NCBI RefSeq assembly: GCF_014647535.1
Contig: NZ_BMPJ01000008.1
Coordinates: 24,045-88,044 of the forward strand
Direction of reading: 5' to 3'
DNA: 64,000 nt
Origin: Thermus composti
GTDB lineage: Bacteria > Deinococcota > Deinococci > Deinococcales > Thermaceae
Shown here: in pieces, positions 36,702-45,879 of the stretch
How positions within the stretch are numbered: the stretch's first letter is position 1
How the letters are laid out: every line of letters begins with the position of its first letter
Notes under the pieces: model-generated
The model's database searches: none
Told to the model about the DNA's origin: nothing
Seen by the model: the letters and a program-made list of their open reading frames with translations, nothing else
Position numbers and translations under genes: made by a program

Positions 36702-38079
36702 GCTCCACCTCCTTCCAGAGCTCGTGGAAGGGCTTGGGGCTTGGCTTTAAGGGGCCCCTTCCCTCCGTCCAGGCCCTGAGGAGGGGGAGGAGGTCCTGGG
36801 GGAGGGGGAGGCCCCTTAGGGCCTTGGAGAAGAGGCGGTAAAGGGCGGGGCTTTCCATGACCTTGCGGAAGGCCTTCATGGCCGCTTTTTCCCAGGAGGG
36901 GGTGAGGCCCTCCGCCACCGCCCGGTGCCGCCAGGTGAGGAGGAGCTTGGGGATGGGGATCAGGACGGGGCAGGCCTCGAGGCAGGCCCCGCAGAGGCTG
37001 GAGGCGTAGGGCAGGGGGTAGGCCTCCTCCAAGGAGAGAAGCCCGGGGTCCAAAACGGCCCCGATGGGCCCCGAGTAGACGTAGCCGTAGGGGTGCCCCC
37101 CAGTCTGGCGGTAGACGGGGCAGGCGTTGAGGCAGGCCCCGCAGCGGAGGCACCTCAGGGTCTCCCAGGCCTCGGGGTCGGCGAGGAGGGCGGTGCGGCC
37201 GTTGTCCACCAGGACCACGTGGACCTCCTCGGGACCTTCCTCCCCTTCCCTGGCGGGGCCTTGGATCAGGGAGACGAAGGTGGCGAGGCGCTGCCCCGTG
37301 GCCGCCCGGGCGGTGAGGGGAAGGAAGAGGGCCAAATCCTGAAACCGGGGAAGGAGCTTTTCTATCCCCACGAAGGCCACGTGCACCTTGGGGAGAGAGG
37401 TGGAAAGGCGGATATTTCCCTCGTTCTCCATGAGGGCCAGGGTGCCGGTCTCCGCCACCAGGAAGTTGGCCCCGCTAATGCCAAGCTCCGCCGTGAGGAA
37501 GGCCTCCCTTAGGACTTTGCGGGCCACCTGGGCCAGGGCCTCAGGGGGGGCGTCCAAGGGGGTGCCGAAGCGCTCGTGGAAAAGCCTCTGGATCTCCTCT
37601 AGGGAGAGGTGGATGGCGGGGCCCACAATGTGGCTTGGGGGCTCGCCCAGAAGCTGGATCAGGTACTCCCCGAGGTCGGTCTCGTAGACCTCCACCCCCA
37701 GGGATTCCAAAAGGGGGTTCACCCCAAGCTCTTCGGTGAGCATGCTCTTGGCCTTGACCGCCCGCCTCACCCCGTGCCTTTGGACCACCTCCCTTAGGAC
37801 CCGGTGGGCGTCCTCGAGGGTCTCCGCCCAGTGGACCTGGACCCCGTTTTCCCGAAGGCGCCTTTCCGCAAGCTCCAGGTAGTGGTCCAGGTGGCTTAGG
37901 ACGTGGTCCTTCACCGCCTTGGCCCTTTCCCGCCAGGCCCCGATGGACACTTCCCCGTAGGCTCTCAGGCGGTTCCTCTCAAAGTGGAGGGTAGCCCCGG
38001 TGACCGCTTCCCGCACCCCGGGCTTTTCCCGAAGGAGCCTCGCCGCCTCCTTGGGGTAGAGCTTGGCCTTAGCCCGCAT
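36691..38079 (-). CDS. lutB: lactate utilization iron-sulfur protein B
   Basis: Iron-sulfur subunit that carries electrons from lactate oxidation. The 462-residue protein has an N-terminal LUD region (NFLVAETGTLALMENEGN) and two C-terminal [4Fe-4S] motifs, CLRCGACLNACPVY and CGACLEACPVLIPIP. The ATG at 38079 lies 11 bases inside lutA. The gene order lutA-lutB-lutC is standard. Confidence 0.93.
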   Translation of the reverse strand: MRAKAKLYPKEAARLLREKPGVREAVTGATLHFERNRLRAYGEVSIGAWRERAKAVKDHVLSHLDHYLELAERRLRENGVQVHWAETLEDAHRVLREVVQRHGVRRAVKAKSMLTEELGVNPLLESLGVEVYETDLGEYLIQLLGEPPSHIVGPAIHLSLEEIQRLFHERFGTPLDAPPEALAQVARKVLREAFLTAELGISGANFLVAETGTLALMENEGNIRLSTSLPKVHVAFVGIEKLLPRFQDLALFLPLTARAATGQRLATFVSLIQGPAREGEEGPEEVHVVLVDNGRTALLADPEAWETLRCLRCGACLNACPVYRQTGGHPYGYVYSGPIGAVLDPGLLSLEEAYPLPYASSLCGACLEACPVLIPIPKLLLTWRHRAVAEGLTPSWEKAAMKAFRKVMESPALYRLFSKALRGLPLPQDLLPLLRAWTEGRGPLKPSPKPFHELWKEVERGG

Positions 38080-38779
38080 ACGCCTCCCAAAGAAGGGTGG
38101 CCAGGGGGGCCACCCGGATCCCTTGGCCCTTCTTGGCCATGCGCCCTGCCAGGTGGAGGAGGCAGCCCGCGTCCGTGGAGGTGAGGACCTCGGCCTTGGG
38201 CAGGGTGGCGAGCTTCCGGTCCGCCATGGCCAAGGAGACCTCGGGGAGCTTCACCGAGAAAAGCCCCCCGAAGCCGCAGCACTCCTCCGCCGCCTCCCAG
38301 GGGAGAACCTCGGCCCCGGCGTTTTTGAGGAGGAGAAGGGGCTCCTCCCGCACCCCGAGCTCCCTTAGGGCGTGGCAGCCGGGGTGGTAGGCCACCTTCC
38401 TCCCTTTAAGCCCCTCCCCGAGCTTCTCCACCCCGAGAACCCGCACCAGGAACTGGGAAAGCTCAAAGGTCTTCTCCGCCATGGCCAAAGCCTTCCGGTT
38501 TCCCGGAAGGAGCTCGGGATAGTGGTTTTTCACCATGCTGGTGCAGCTTCCCGAGGGTAGGACCACGTACTCCGCCTCCTCAAAGACCTCGAGGGTCCTT
38601 TTGGCCAGGGGCCTCGCCTCGTCCCAGTACCCGGCGTTGAAGGCGGGCTGGCCGCAGCAGGTCTGGCCCTGGGGGAAGTCCACCTCCACCCCCAAGGCCC
38701 TGAGGAGCCGCACCGCCGCCACCCCGGCCTCCGCGTAGAACTGGTCCGCCAGGCAGGTGATGAAAAGGGCCACGCGCAT
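38069..38779 (-). CDS. lutA: lactate utilization protein A (CCG-domain)
   Basis: Cysteine-rich-domain subunit related to GlpC/GlcF. The 236-residue protein has two CCG motifs, QTCCGQPAFNAGY and AEECCGFGGLFSVK, which can hold an iron-sulfur cluster, plus HPGCHALRELG. TATCCT (plus-strand 38788-38793) ends 8 bases before the ATG. A lactate permease and regulator are not adjacent. Confidence 0.92.
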   Translation of the reverse strand: MRVALFITCLADQFYAEAGVAAVRLLRALGVEVDFPQGQTCCGQPAFNAGYWDEARPLAKRTLEVFEEAEYVVLPSGSCTSMVKNHYPELLPGNRKALAMAEKTFELSQFLVRVLGVEKLGEGLKGRKVAYHPGCHALRELGVREEPLLLLKNAGAEVLPWEAAEECCGFGGLFSVKLPEVSLAMADRKLATLPKAEVLTSTDAGCLLHLAGRMAKKGQGIRVAPLATLLWEAYAG

Positions 38780-38817
38780 CTGCCCACAGGATACTCCCTT
38801 TTTCCCTTGGACTGGGT

Positions 38818-40071
38818 CTATTCCTCGGGAAGAAGGGGGAGGCGCACCCGGAAGACCGTGCGGCCGGGCTGGCTTTCCACCTCTATCTCCCCGCCGTGGG
38901 CCTTGGCGATGGCGTGGGCGATGGCGAGGCCGAGCCCCGTGCCCCCCCCGGGCCCCCGGGCGAAGCGCTGGAAGAGGCGGGGGAGGAGGTCTTGGGGGAT
39001 CCCGGGGCCTTGGTCCTCCACCTCCAAAAGGGCCCAGTCCCCCTCTCGGCGAAGCCGCACCCCAACCCCTTCCTTCCCGGCGGCCCGCACCCCGTTGGCG
39101 ATGAGGTTGCGCAAAAGCTGCAAAAGCCGGTCCGGGTCCCCCAGGACCTCCAGGGCCTCCCCCTGGAAGCCCACCCCCTGCTCCCGGACCGCCTCCTCTG
39201 CCAGGGCCTTGAGGTCCACGATGAAGAGGTTGAGGCTCCGCTCCGCCTCTCCCCGGGCCAGGGCCAGGAGGTCCTCCACCAGGCGGCGCATCCTTTCGGC
39301 GGTCCTCTGGGCGGTGGCCAGGGCCTCGAGGTCTTGGGGGTTCCGCCTTAAGCGGTCCAGATGGCCCAGGAGGACGGTGAGGGGAGTCCTTAGCTCGTGG
39401 CTCACCTCGGCCAGAAAGGCCCGCTCCCGCTCCTTGGCCTCCTTTAGGGCTCGGAGGAGGGCGTTCACCGCCTCCACCATGCGGCCGAACTCGTCCTTGG
39501 GGAGGCTTAAGGGAATGGGGTCTAGGCGCTCGGGGCTTCGGGCGGCGATGGCCTGGGCGGCGGCCTCGAGGGGGCGGGCCGCGAACCGGGCGGCCAGGTA
39601 AAGGAGGCCCGTGCCCAAGGGAAAGAGGAGAAGAAAAGCCTCTAAAAGAGCCTGGCGAAGGGCGAAGAGGGCCTCCTCCACGGGGGCGGTGTCCGCGGTG
39701 AGGGCGAGGAGGCCCAAGGGGGTGCGAACGAGGGCGGCGGCGAAGCCCTCCTGCCAGAAGACCCTAGGCGCTTCCCTCGCCCTTTGGAGGAGCGGGGGAG
39801 GCAGGCGGTGGCGGGGCTCGGTGAGGATCAGGGGCTCCCCGTCCTCCCGGTAGAGGTGCAGGAAGACCCCCCCGGTGGTGAGGAGAAGGCCCGCCCGGCC
39901 CTGGCGGTAGGCCTCCGCCACCTTGGCGGCGTCCTGGAGGAGGGTGGCCTCGAGGCGCTCCCTGAGGCTTCCTTCCACCCGCCTTCCCGCCAGGTAAAGG
40001 CTTGCGGAGAGGAGGAGGAGCCAAAGGAAGCCGAACCCTAAGAAGAGGCGGGAACGGAAGCTAAGGGGCAT
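38818..40071 (-). CDS. sensor histidine kinase
   Basis: Membrane sensor paired with the OmpR-type regulator that precedes it. ATG 40071 gives 417 residues: a helix at about 8-28, a periplasmic sensor of about 110 residues, a second helix (about 140-162), a HAMP-like linker, His225 in AEVSHELRTPL, and an ATPase domain with LIANGVRAAG, DQGPGIP and GTGLGLAI. It starts 4 bases after the regulator's stop. The signal is unknown. Confidence 0.92.
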   Translation of the reverse strand: MPLSFRSRLFLGFGFLWLLLLSASLYLAGRRVEGSLRERLEATLLQDAAKVAEAYRQGRAGLLLTTGGVFLHLYREDGEPLILTEPRHRLPPPLLQRAREAPRVFWQEGFAAALVRTPLGLLALTADTAPVEEALFALRQALLEAFLLLFPLGTGLLYLAARFAARPLEAAAQAIAARSPERLDPIPLSLPKDEFGRMVEAVNALLRALKEAKERERAFLAEVSHELRTPLTVLLGHLDRLRRNPQDLEALATAQRTAERMRRLVEDLLALARGEAERSLNLFIVDLKALAEEAVREQGVGFQGEALEVLGDPDRLLQLLRNLIANGVRAAGKEGVGVRLRREGDWALLEVEDQGPGIPQDLLPRLFQRFARGPGGGTGLGLAIAHAIAKAHGGEIEVESQPGRTVFRVRLPLLPEE

Positions 40072-40075
40072 CCCC

Positions 40076-40759
40076 CTAGCCTTCCTCCTCTCCCCGGCCC
40101 GGGCGCACGGCGTAGCCCACCCCCCGGACCGTGCGCAGGTACCCGTAGGCCCCCACCTCCCGCAGCTTGGCCCGTAGGTTGGCCATGTGGACGTCCAGGA
40201 CGTTGGAGTCCTTGCCGAGGGGCCTGCCCCAGATCCTCTCCTCAATCTCCAGGCGGGGGAAGACCCGGCCCGGGCGGCTCATGAGGAGGTGGAGGAGGTC
40301 AAACTCCTTGGGGGAGAGGCGCACCTCTTCCCCGGCGAAGAAGACCTGCCGCCGCCTGGGGTAAAGCTCCAGCCGCCCCACCGATAGGACCTCGCTCCCC
40401 TCCTTGTGCCGGAGCTGCACCTGGATCCGGGCCAAGAGCTCGGCGGGGTGGAAGGGCTTCACCAGGTAGTCGTCGGCCCCCTCGGAGAGGAGCCCCACCT
40501 TGCGCTCCACCGCATCTTGGGCGGTGAGGACCAGGATGGGGGTGTCGTCCGTGGCCCGGATCCTGCGGGCCACCTCGGCCCCGTCCAGGTCGGGCAGGCC
40601 CAGGTCCAGGACCACCAGGTCGGGCTTGCCTTCCCGGTGGCGGATCAGGCCTTCCATGCCGGTTTTGGCCCACTCCACCTGGAAGCCCGCCTCCTTAAGC
40701 TCCAGCTCCACCAGGCGGGCCACCTCGGGGTCGTCTTCTATGAGAAGGATCTGCTTCAT
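40076..40759 (-). CDS. OmpR-family response regulator
   Basis: DNA-binding partner of the downstream kinase, 227 residues. The receiver domain has the acidic pair Asp9-Asp10 and phosphoacceptor Asp52 (VVLDLGLPDLDG). The C-terminal winged helix includes LSPKEFDLLHLLMSRPG and DVHMANLRAKL. The ATG at 40759 overlaps the stop of the secreted-protein gene upstream, so it is coupled to it. Confidence 0.94.
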   Translation of the reverse strand: MKQILLIEDDPEVARLVELELKEAGFQVEWAKTGMEGLIRHREGKPDLVVLDLGLPDLDGAEVARRIRATDDTPILVLTAQDAVERKVGLLSEGADDYLVKPFHPAELLARIQVQLRHKEGSEVLSVGRLELYPRRRQVFFAGEEVRLSPKEFDLLHLLMSRPGRVFPRLEIEERIWGRPLGKDSNVLDVHMANLRAKLREVGAYGYLRTVRGVGYAVRPGRGEEEG

Positions 40760-41115
40760 GGCCAAAACCTTTCCGGAAGGACGAGGCGGTAGAGAAGGAG
40801 GAGTTCCCTTAGGCTCCACCGCTCCCTTCCCTGAAGGAGCCAGACATCCCCTCGGTCGGCGATCCCCTGGAAGGCCTGGGGCCCTCCCCCGGGGAGGACG
40901 AGGAGGAGGCGCACCTCCTGCCCGGGCCGGGGGGGTAGGGGTTGGGAAAGGGGAACCAGGCGCCCCCTTTCCACCCGCCAGGCCCCGTGGAGGGTGCGGA
41001 GGTCGGGGGAAAGGAGCCGGATCTCCGTCCCCTCGGGTAGGGAGGGGCCGAAAAGGGGGGGTGGGGCGGCCCAGGCCAGGCCCAGGAGGAGGAAAAGGCA
41101 AAGCCCTAGGCGCAT
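40756..41115 (-). CDS. small exported protein of a two-component operon
   Basis: A 119-residue protein with a signal peptide (MRLGLCLFLLLGLAWA, cleavage after AWA). The mature part contains VRLLLVLPGGGPQAFQGIADRGDVWLLQGRERWS. No family recognised. ATG 41115 is preferred; ATG 41124, three codons upstream, is also in frame. It sits between DUF502 and the response regulator with 4-base coupling, so it may feed the sensor kinase. Confidence 0.65.
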   Translation of the reverse strand: MRLGLCLFLLLGLAWAAPPPLFGPSLPEGTEIRLLSPDLRTLHGAWRVERGRLVPLSQPLPPRPGQEVRLLLVLPGGGPQAFQGIADRGDVWLLQGRERWSLRELLLLYRLVLPERFWP

Positions 41116-41125
41116 CGCCCCCATT

Positions 41126-41773
41126 CTAGCGGGCCTCCTCCGGGCTTCGTGGGAGGGAGGTTAAGGGGCCTTGGGGTTTTTCGGGGAGGAGGAACCCCGC
41201 CGAGACCACGTACTTCAGGGCCTCTTCCACGCTGATCTCCAGGGGGATGACCTCCTCCGAGGGCACCAGGATCACCATGCCGCTTGCGGGCACGGGGCTG
41301 GTGGGTACCAGGACGGCGGTGTACCCCTCGGGCAAAGGGGGAAGCCTGCGGTTCACGGGCTGGACCACGAAGCAAAGGGTGTAAAGGCCCCGCCTCGGGT
41401 ACTCTATGACCGCCGCCCGGCTGAACTTCACCTCCTGTTGGCCGAAGAGGGTGTGGGCGATCTGCTGAACGGCCTTGTAGATGTCCCGCACCAGGGGAAG
41501 GAGGAGGAGGGAGCGCTCCAAGGACTGGAGAAGCCTCCGCCCCAGGTAGTTTTCCGCCAGGGTGCCCACCAGGTAGATAAGGACCGCGGCCAGGAAAAGG
41601 CCCACGAAGGGGAGGAGGGGTTGGTAGGGCCGGGGCACCTCCAGGTCCAAAAGCCGCAGGAAGGCCTGGATGTACCCCCCGGAGTAAGTGTAGACCCAGC
41701 CCAGGAAGTAGAGGGTGACCAGCAGGGGAAGAAGGGTGATGAGCCCCGTGAGAAAACGCTGGCGGAGGCGCAT
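41126..41773 (-). CDS. DUF502 membrane protein
   Basis: A 215-residue protein with two hydrophobic helices (about 8-28 and 53-73) and the DUF502 pattern: GLITLLPLLVTLYFLGWVY, VRDIYKAVQQI, and VPTSPVPASGMVILVPSEEV. Function unknown in bacteria. TAAACT (plus-strand 41781-41786) lies 7 bases before the ATG. It is first in a four-gene operon ending in a histidine kinase. Confidence 0.85.
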   Translation of the reverse strand: MRLRQRFLTGLITLLPLLVTLYFLGWVYTYSGGYIQAFLRLLDLEVPRPYQPLLPFVGLFLAAVLIYLVGTLAENYLGRRLLQSLERSLLLLPLVRDIYKAVQQIAHTLFGQQEVKFSRAAVIEYPRRGLYTLCFVVQPVNRRLPPLPEGYTAVLVPTSPVPASGMVILVPSEEVIPLEISVEEALKYVVSAGFLLPEKPQGPLTSLPRSPEEAR

Positions 41774-41808
41774 GGTTTTTAGTTTACGCCATGGCCTCCG
41801 CCTAGGCC

Positions 41809-42414
41809 CTAGCGGCCTTCGCCCCGGCTTTCCGCCAGCTCCTTGAGGCCCTTTAGGTCCTTGAGGAGGATCTTCCCGTAGCCGGAGCGGATGTACCCCT
41901 CCCGGGCGAGCTCCCCGATGACCTTGGTGACCGTCTCCCGCACGCTCCCCACGGCGGCGGCCAGCTCGTCGTGGGTGGCCCGGAGGACCAGGCCCTCCTC
42001 TTCTTCCTTGGCCAGGGGGGTTTCCGCAAGCTCCAGGAGGGCTGCCGCCATGCGGTTCTTCAAGCGCTGGGTGGCCAGGCGCTCAATGCGCCGGTAGGAC
42101 TCGGAGAGGGCCTGGGCCAGGTGGGCCACCAGCTCCAGGAGGGTTTCCGGGTCGGGCTCGGCTAGGGGCTCGGCCACCACCTCGGTCACCGCCTCGGCGA
42201 AGTAGGTGCGCTCGGTGCCGGAGAGGGCTTCCTCCCCGAAGTACCCCCCGGGGCGTACCAGGCGGAGGGTGAGGGCGTTCCCCTCCTCGTCCACCGCCTC
42301 GAGGCGCACCAGGCCCTCCACCACCCGGAAGACCCGGTCCTTGGGGCCCGGCACCCCGGGGTAGAGAATGACCTCGCCGGGCTTGAAGCTTACGGTCTCG
42401 CGGGCCTTGGTCAT
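41809..42414 (-). CDS. sdrP: CRP/FNR-family stress regulator SdrP
   Basis: Transcription activator of oxidative-stress and stationary-phase genes in T. thermophilus. The 201 residues comprise a CRP-like beta-roll (about 10-90) with no iron-sulfur cysteines, a dimer helix (SESYRRIERLATQRLKNRMAAAL), and a helix-turn-helix near 150-175 (ATHDELAAAVGSVRETVTKVIGEL). It closely resembles SdrP, which needs no effector. GGAGGA precedes the ATG. Confidence 0.93.
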   Translation of the reverse strand: MTKARETVSFKPGEVILYPGVPGPKDRVFRVVEGLVRLEAVDEEGNALTLRLVRPGGYFGEEALSGTERTYFAEAVTEVVAEPLAEPDPETLLELVAHLAQALSESYRRIERLATQRLKNRMAAALLELAETPLAKEEEEGLVLRATHDELAAAVGSVRETVTKVIGELAREGYIRSGYGKILLKDLKGLKELAESRGEGR

Positions 42415-42432
42415 GGCGTCCTCCTCACCCCC

Positions 42433-42461
42433 AGGCTAGCACGGGGGCGGGATTTTGTAAA
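42433..42461 (-). promoter_or_regulatory. sdrP promoter
   Basis: TTTACA (42456-42461), 17 bases, TAGCCT (42433-42438), with a short leader carrying GGTGAGGAGG before the ATG at 42414. Confidence 0.55.
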
Positions 42462-42480
42462 CCTTTGGGTTGCAAAAATC

Positions 42481-42708
42481 CTACCCGCCCAAAGGGCGCT
42501 TCCGGGCCACGGGCAGGAGGCGGTCCGTGGCGATCTCGGGGGTCTCGCCCCGCTCCTTAGCCCTCTCCGCTTCCAGGGCCGCCCAGAAGAGGGCCATCTC
42601 CCAGACGGCCCGGAGGCGTTCCTCTAGGGGCACTTCCCGCCACTCGGCCCGGTCGTCGGGGGGGGCCTCGAGGGGAAAGCGGCGGGCGATGGGGGGGATC
42701 TTTCTCAT
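42481..42708 (-). CDS. small partner of the nucleotidyltransferase
   Basis: A 75-residue hydrophilic protein with a central helix (RLRAVWEMALFWAALEAERAKER). Its ATG follows the nucleotidyltransferase stop (42713-42715) by 4 bases. Small helical proteins in this position often pair with MNT/AbiEii-type nucleotidyltransferases in toxin-antitoxin-like modules. I recognise no named family, so the pairing rests on context. Confidence 0.6.
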   Translation of the reverse strand: MRKIPPIARRFPLEAPPDDRAEWREVPLEERLRAVWEMALFWAALEAERAKERGETPEIATDRLLPVARKRPLGG

Positions 42709-42712
42709 GGCC

Positions 42713-42990
42713 CTAGCTCCCCACGGGCCGGCCGAAGGCCCGCTTCAGGGTCTTGAAGTCCTCGGGGTGAACCACGTAGACCTTGACTCCCTCCACCTCC
42801 CGTTCCAGGGCCCGAAGAAGCGGCGGATGGCGGCGAGGACCCTATCCGCCTCCTTGGCGTCCACCCAGAGGTCCAGGTCCTTGGTGAACCGGGACCTTCC
42901 GAAGAAGGCCAGGGCGTACCCCCCGATGACCAAAAACCGGGCCCCTTCCTGGTGGAGGGCCCGGAGGAAGTCCCGCATGTCCTGGGTCAT
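42713..42990 (-). pseudogene. nucleotidyltransferase (AbiEii/MNT-like) with a frameshift
   Basis: The N-terminal part reads FLVIGGYALAFFGRSRFTKDLDLWVD, the classic GG-x-A / DLDLW nucleotidyltransferase pattern. In this frame the protein ends at 42745 after 81 residues with an unrelated tail. In the next frame, from about 42813, the sequence continues EREVEGVKVYVVHPEDFKTLKRAFGRP to a stop at 42713-42715, the normal family ending. One extra base at a G run near 42811-42813 would restore it, so the gene is either inactivated or the sequence has a missing base. It overlaps cutA by ATGA. Confidence 0.75.
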
Positions 42991-43298
42991 CCCGTGTTCT
43001 CCCGGAGCCAGGCCAGGTAGGGCCCGTGCCCCTCGGCGATGGGGAGGGCCACGATCTCGGGGACGGTGTAGGGGTGGAGGGCCTGGACCCGCTCCCGGAG
43101 CCTGGGGAAGGCGTGGGTGGTGGTCTTGACGATGAGGAGGAGTTCTTTATCCTCCACCACCTCCCCCTGCCAGCGGTAAATGGAGGTGAGGCCGGGGACG
43201 ATGTTCACGCAGGCGGCCAGGCGCTCCTCCACCAGGGCCTTGGCGATGGTCCTCGCCACCTCCTCGCTGGGCACCGTGATGAGCACGACCTCTTCCAT
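42987..43298 (-). CDS. cutA: CutA divalent-cation tolerance protein
   Basis: A small trimeric protein linked to metal-ion tolerance; its exact role is unsettled. The 103-residue sequence [20 protein letters not shown] with ERLAACVNIVPG, YRWQGEVVED and YTVPEIVALP is the standard CutA1. ATG 43298 overlaps the gyrA stop (TGATG). GTG 43301 would add one residue. Confidence 0.95.
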   Translation of the reverse strand: MEEVVLITVPSEEVARTIAKALVEERLAACVNIVPGLTSIYRWQGEVVEDKELLLIVKTTTHAFPRLRERVQALHPYTVPEIVALPIAEGHGPYLAWLRENTG

Positions 43299-45715
43299 CA
43301 CTTTTCCTCCTCCACCACAAAGGCGCTCGCCACCTCGTCGTCCTCGGGGAGATTCATCACCTTGACCCCGGCGGTGGGGCGGGAGTACTGCCGGATCTCG
43401 GCCACGGGGGTGCGGATGGCGAGGCCCTTGCGGGAGAGGACCAAGAGGTCCTCCCCGCCCCGGACCTTGAGCAGGGCGGCGAGCCTCCCCACCTTGGGGG
43501 AGACGGCGTAGGTGATGACCCCCATCCCGCCCCGGCCCTGGAGGGGGTACTCGGAAAGGGGCGTGCGCTTGCCGTAGCCTCGGGTGCTCACGGAGAGGAG
43601 GTCCACCATCTCCCCAGGTTTCACCACCACCAGGGAAACCACGCGGTCTTCGGGCTTCTTGAAGCGGATGCCGATGACCCCCTGGCTGTCCCGGCCCGTG
43701 GCCCGCACCTCCTCCAGGGGGAAGCGGATGGCCTGGCCCTCGGCGGTGGCCAGGATGGCCTCATCCTCGAGGTCGGAGAGGGCGACCCCCACCAGGCGGT
43801 CCCCCTCCTGAAGCCTTATGGCGATAAGCCCCGCCTGGCCCAGGTTCTGGTACTCCTTGAGGGCGGTGCGCTTGATGAGGCCCTGCTCCGTGGCGAAGAC
43901 CAAGAAGCCCTCCCCGTCCAAGCCCCGCACGGAGAGGAGGGCGGCCACCTCCTCGTCCTCGGCGAGGGGGAGGAGGCTTTTCACGTGGACCCCCCGGGCC
44001 TGGCGGCCCAGCTCAGGAAGCTCGTAGACCTTGAGCCGGTAGACCCGGCCCCGGTTGGTGAAGAGGAGGAGGTCGTCGTGGGCGTCGGCCACGAAGACCT
44101 GGGTGGCCTCGTCCTCCTCCTTGGTCTTCCCGGCCAAAAGGCCCTTCCCCCCCCGCCCCTGGGCCCGGTAGCCCTCCAGGGGGAGGCGCTTGAGGAAGCC
44201 TTGGGCGGTGAGGGTGATGACCATGGGCTCGTCCTCAATGAGGTCCTCGGGGTTGAAGTTCTCCTCAAACTCGGTGATGAGGGTGCGCCTGGGGTCCCCG
44301 TACTTCTCCTTGACCCGGAGGAGGTCGGCCTTGACCTCGGCCAGGAGGCGGGCCTCGTCCTCGAGGATCGCTCTCAGGCGGGCGATCTCCTCCATGAGCC
44401 CCCGGTACTCTTCCAGAAGCTTCTCCCGCTCCAGGGCCACCAGGCGCTGGAGGCGCATGTCCAGGATGGCCTGGGCCTGGACCTCGGTGAGGCCAAAGCG
44501 CTCCATGAGGGCGGCGCGGGCCTTGGGGGCGTCCTCGGAGCCGCGGATCAGGGCGATGACCTCGTCAATGTGATCCAGGGCGATGAGGAGGCCCTCCAGG
44601 ACGTGGGCTCTTTCCTCGGCCTTCTTCAGCTCAAAGAGGCTTTTCCGCCGCAGGACCTCCTTCCGGTGGTCCAGGTAGTGGCGCATGAGGTCCAGGAGGG
44701 AAAGGACCTTGGGCTCCCCGTCCACGATGGCCAGGAGGTTCACCGTGAAGGAGGTCTGCAGGGCGGTGTGCTTGTAGAGCTGGTTCAGGACCACCTGGGG
44801 GTTGGCCCCCCGCTTGAGCTCAATGGCGATCCTAAGGCCCTGGCGGTCGGACTCGTCCCGCAGGGCCACGATGTCCTCAATTTTCTTGGCCTTGACCAGG
44901 GCGGCGATCTGGGCGATGAGGCTCGCCTTGTTCACCTGGTAGGGGATCTCCGTGACCACCAAGACGGGCCTTTGCCCCTTTTCCTCCACCCGCACCTTGG
45001 CCCGCACCTTGAGGCTTCCCCGGCCGGTGGCGTAGGCCTCCTTGATGCCCTTCCGGGAAAGCTTCCCCCCCGTGGGGAAGTCGGGGCCGGGGAGGTGGCG
45101 CATCACCTCCTCCAGGGTGATCGTGGGGTTCTCAATCATGGCCACCAGGGCGTCCACCACCTCGGCGAGGTTGTGGGGCGGGAGGCTTGTGGCCATGCCC
45201 ACGGCGATGCCGCTCGCCCCGTTCACCAGGAGGTTGGGGATGGCGGCGGGCAGGACCTCGGGCTCCTTGAGGGAGCCGTCGTAGTTGGGGCGGAAGTCCA
45301 CCGTCTCCTTGTCAATGTCCAAAAGCATCTCCGCCCCGATGGGGGAAAGCCTCGCCTCGGTGTAGCGCTGGGCGGCGGGGGGGTCGCCGTCTATGGAGCC
45401 GAAGTTCCCCTGGCCGTCCATGAGGGGGTAGCGGAGGTTCCAGGGCTGGGCCAGGCGCACCAGGGCCTCGTAGATGGCGGCGTCCCCGTGGGGGTGGTAC
45501 TTGCCCATGACCTCGCCCACGATCTTGGCGCTTTTCACGTGCTTGCGGTTGGGCAAGACCCCCTCCTGGTAGGCGCCGAAGAGGATCCGCCTCTGGACCG
45601 GCTTGAGCCCGTCCCGCACGTCGGGCAGGGCCCGGTCCACGATGACGGACATGGCGTAGTTGATGAAGCTTTGCTTGAGTTCCTCGGTGATCTCTACCGG
45701 AAGGATCTGGGCCAT
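43298..45715 (-). CDS. gyrA: DNA gyrase subunit A
   Basis: Breakage-reunion subunit of gyrase, 805 residues. The active-site Tyr118 lies in [10 protein letters not shown]. The quinolone region [17 protein letters not shown] has Ala79 and Glu83 at the positions of E. coli Ser83 and Asp87. The GyrA box in the C-terminal domain reads QGRGGKG instead of QRRGGKG, still fitting gyrase rather than ParC. gyrB is not in the window. cutA follows with coupled start and stop. Confidence 0.96.
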   Translation of the reverse strand: MAQILPVEITEELKQSFINYAMSVIVDRALPDVRDGLKPVQRRILFGAYQEGVLPNRKHVKSAKIVGEVMGKYHPHGDAAIYEALVRLAQPWNLRYPLMDGQGNFGSIDGDPPAAQRYTEARLSPIGAEMLLDIDKETVDFRPNYDGSLKEPEVLPAAIPNLLVNGASGIAVGMATSLPPHNLAEVVDALVAMIENPTITLEEVMRHLPGPDFPTGGKLSRKGIKEAYATGRGSLKVRAKVRVEEKGQRPVLVVTEIPYQVNKASLIAQIAALVKAKKIEDIVALRDESDRQGLRIAIELKRGANPQVVLNQLYKHTALQTSFTVNLLAIVDGEPKVLSLLDLMRHYLDHRKEVLRRKSLFELKKAEERAHVLEGLLIALDHIDEVIALIRGSEDAPKARAALMERFGLTEVQAQAILDMRLQRLVALEREKLLEEYRGLMEEIARLRAILEDEARLLAEVKADLLRVKEKYGDPRRTLITEFEENFNPEDLIEDEPMVITLTAQGFLKRLPLEGYRAQGRGGKGLLAGKTKEEDEATQVFVADAHDDLLLFTNRGRVYRLKVYELPELGRQARGVHVKSLLPLAEDEEVAALLSVRGLDGEGFLVFATEQGLIKRTALKEYQNLGQAGLIAIRLQEGDRLVGVALSDLEDEAILATAEGQAIRFPLEEVRATGRDSQGVIGIRFKKPEDRVVSLVVVKPGEMVDLLSVSTRGYGKRTPLSEYPLQGRGGMGVITYAVSPKVGRLAALLKVRGGEDLLVLSRKGLAIRTPVAEIRQYSRPTAGVKVMNLPEDDEVASAFVVEEEK

Positions 45716-45749
45716 AGTCTCCTCGTTGGGCGAAGCAACGCCTTTGCCC

Positions 45750-45755
45750 AGTATA
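45750..45755 (-). promoter_or_regulatory. probable gyrA -10 box
   Basis: TATACT preceded by TGG (extended -10 form), about 35 bases before the gyrA ATG. No good -35 box. The leader contains CGTTG and CAACG, which can pair next to the GAGGAG ribosome site. Confidence 0.5.
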
Positions 45756-45879
45756 CCACGTTAGGGCACGGCTTTGGCCTCGGGGGGACGCTTGTTTTTT
45801 AAACGAGCTCTATATTTTCGGAATCGGGCACCCTTCCTAGACGCCCCTTGGTTTTGGCGCTGAGAGCGCCCTTGGGCGC

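Noticed and set aside
42745..42990. Programmed frameshift in the nucleotidyltransferase
   Set aside because: No slippery heptamer or long A/T run is present at the shift point; a lost G is simpler.
43985..45802. Long plus-strand open frame opposite gyrA
   Set aside because: Biased Gly/Val/Leu/His composition typical of an antisense shadow; gyrA is certain on the other strand.
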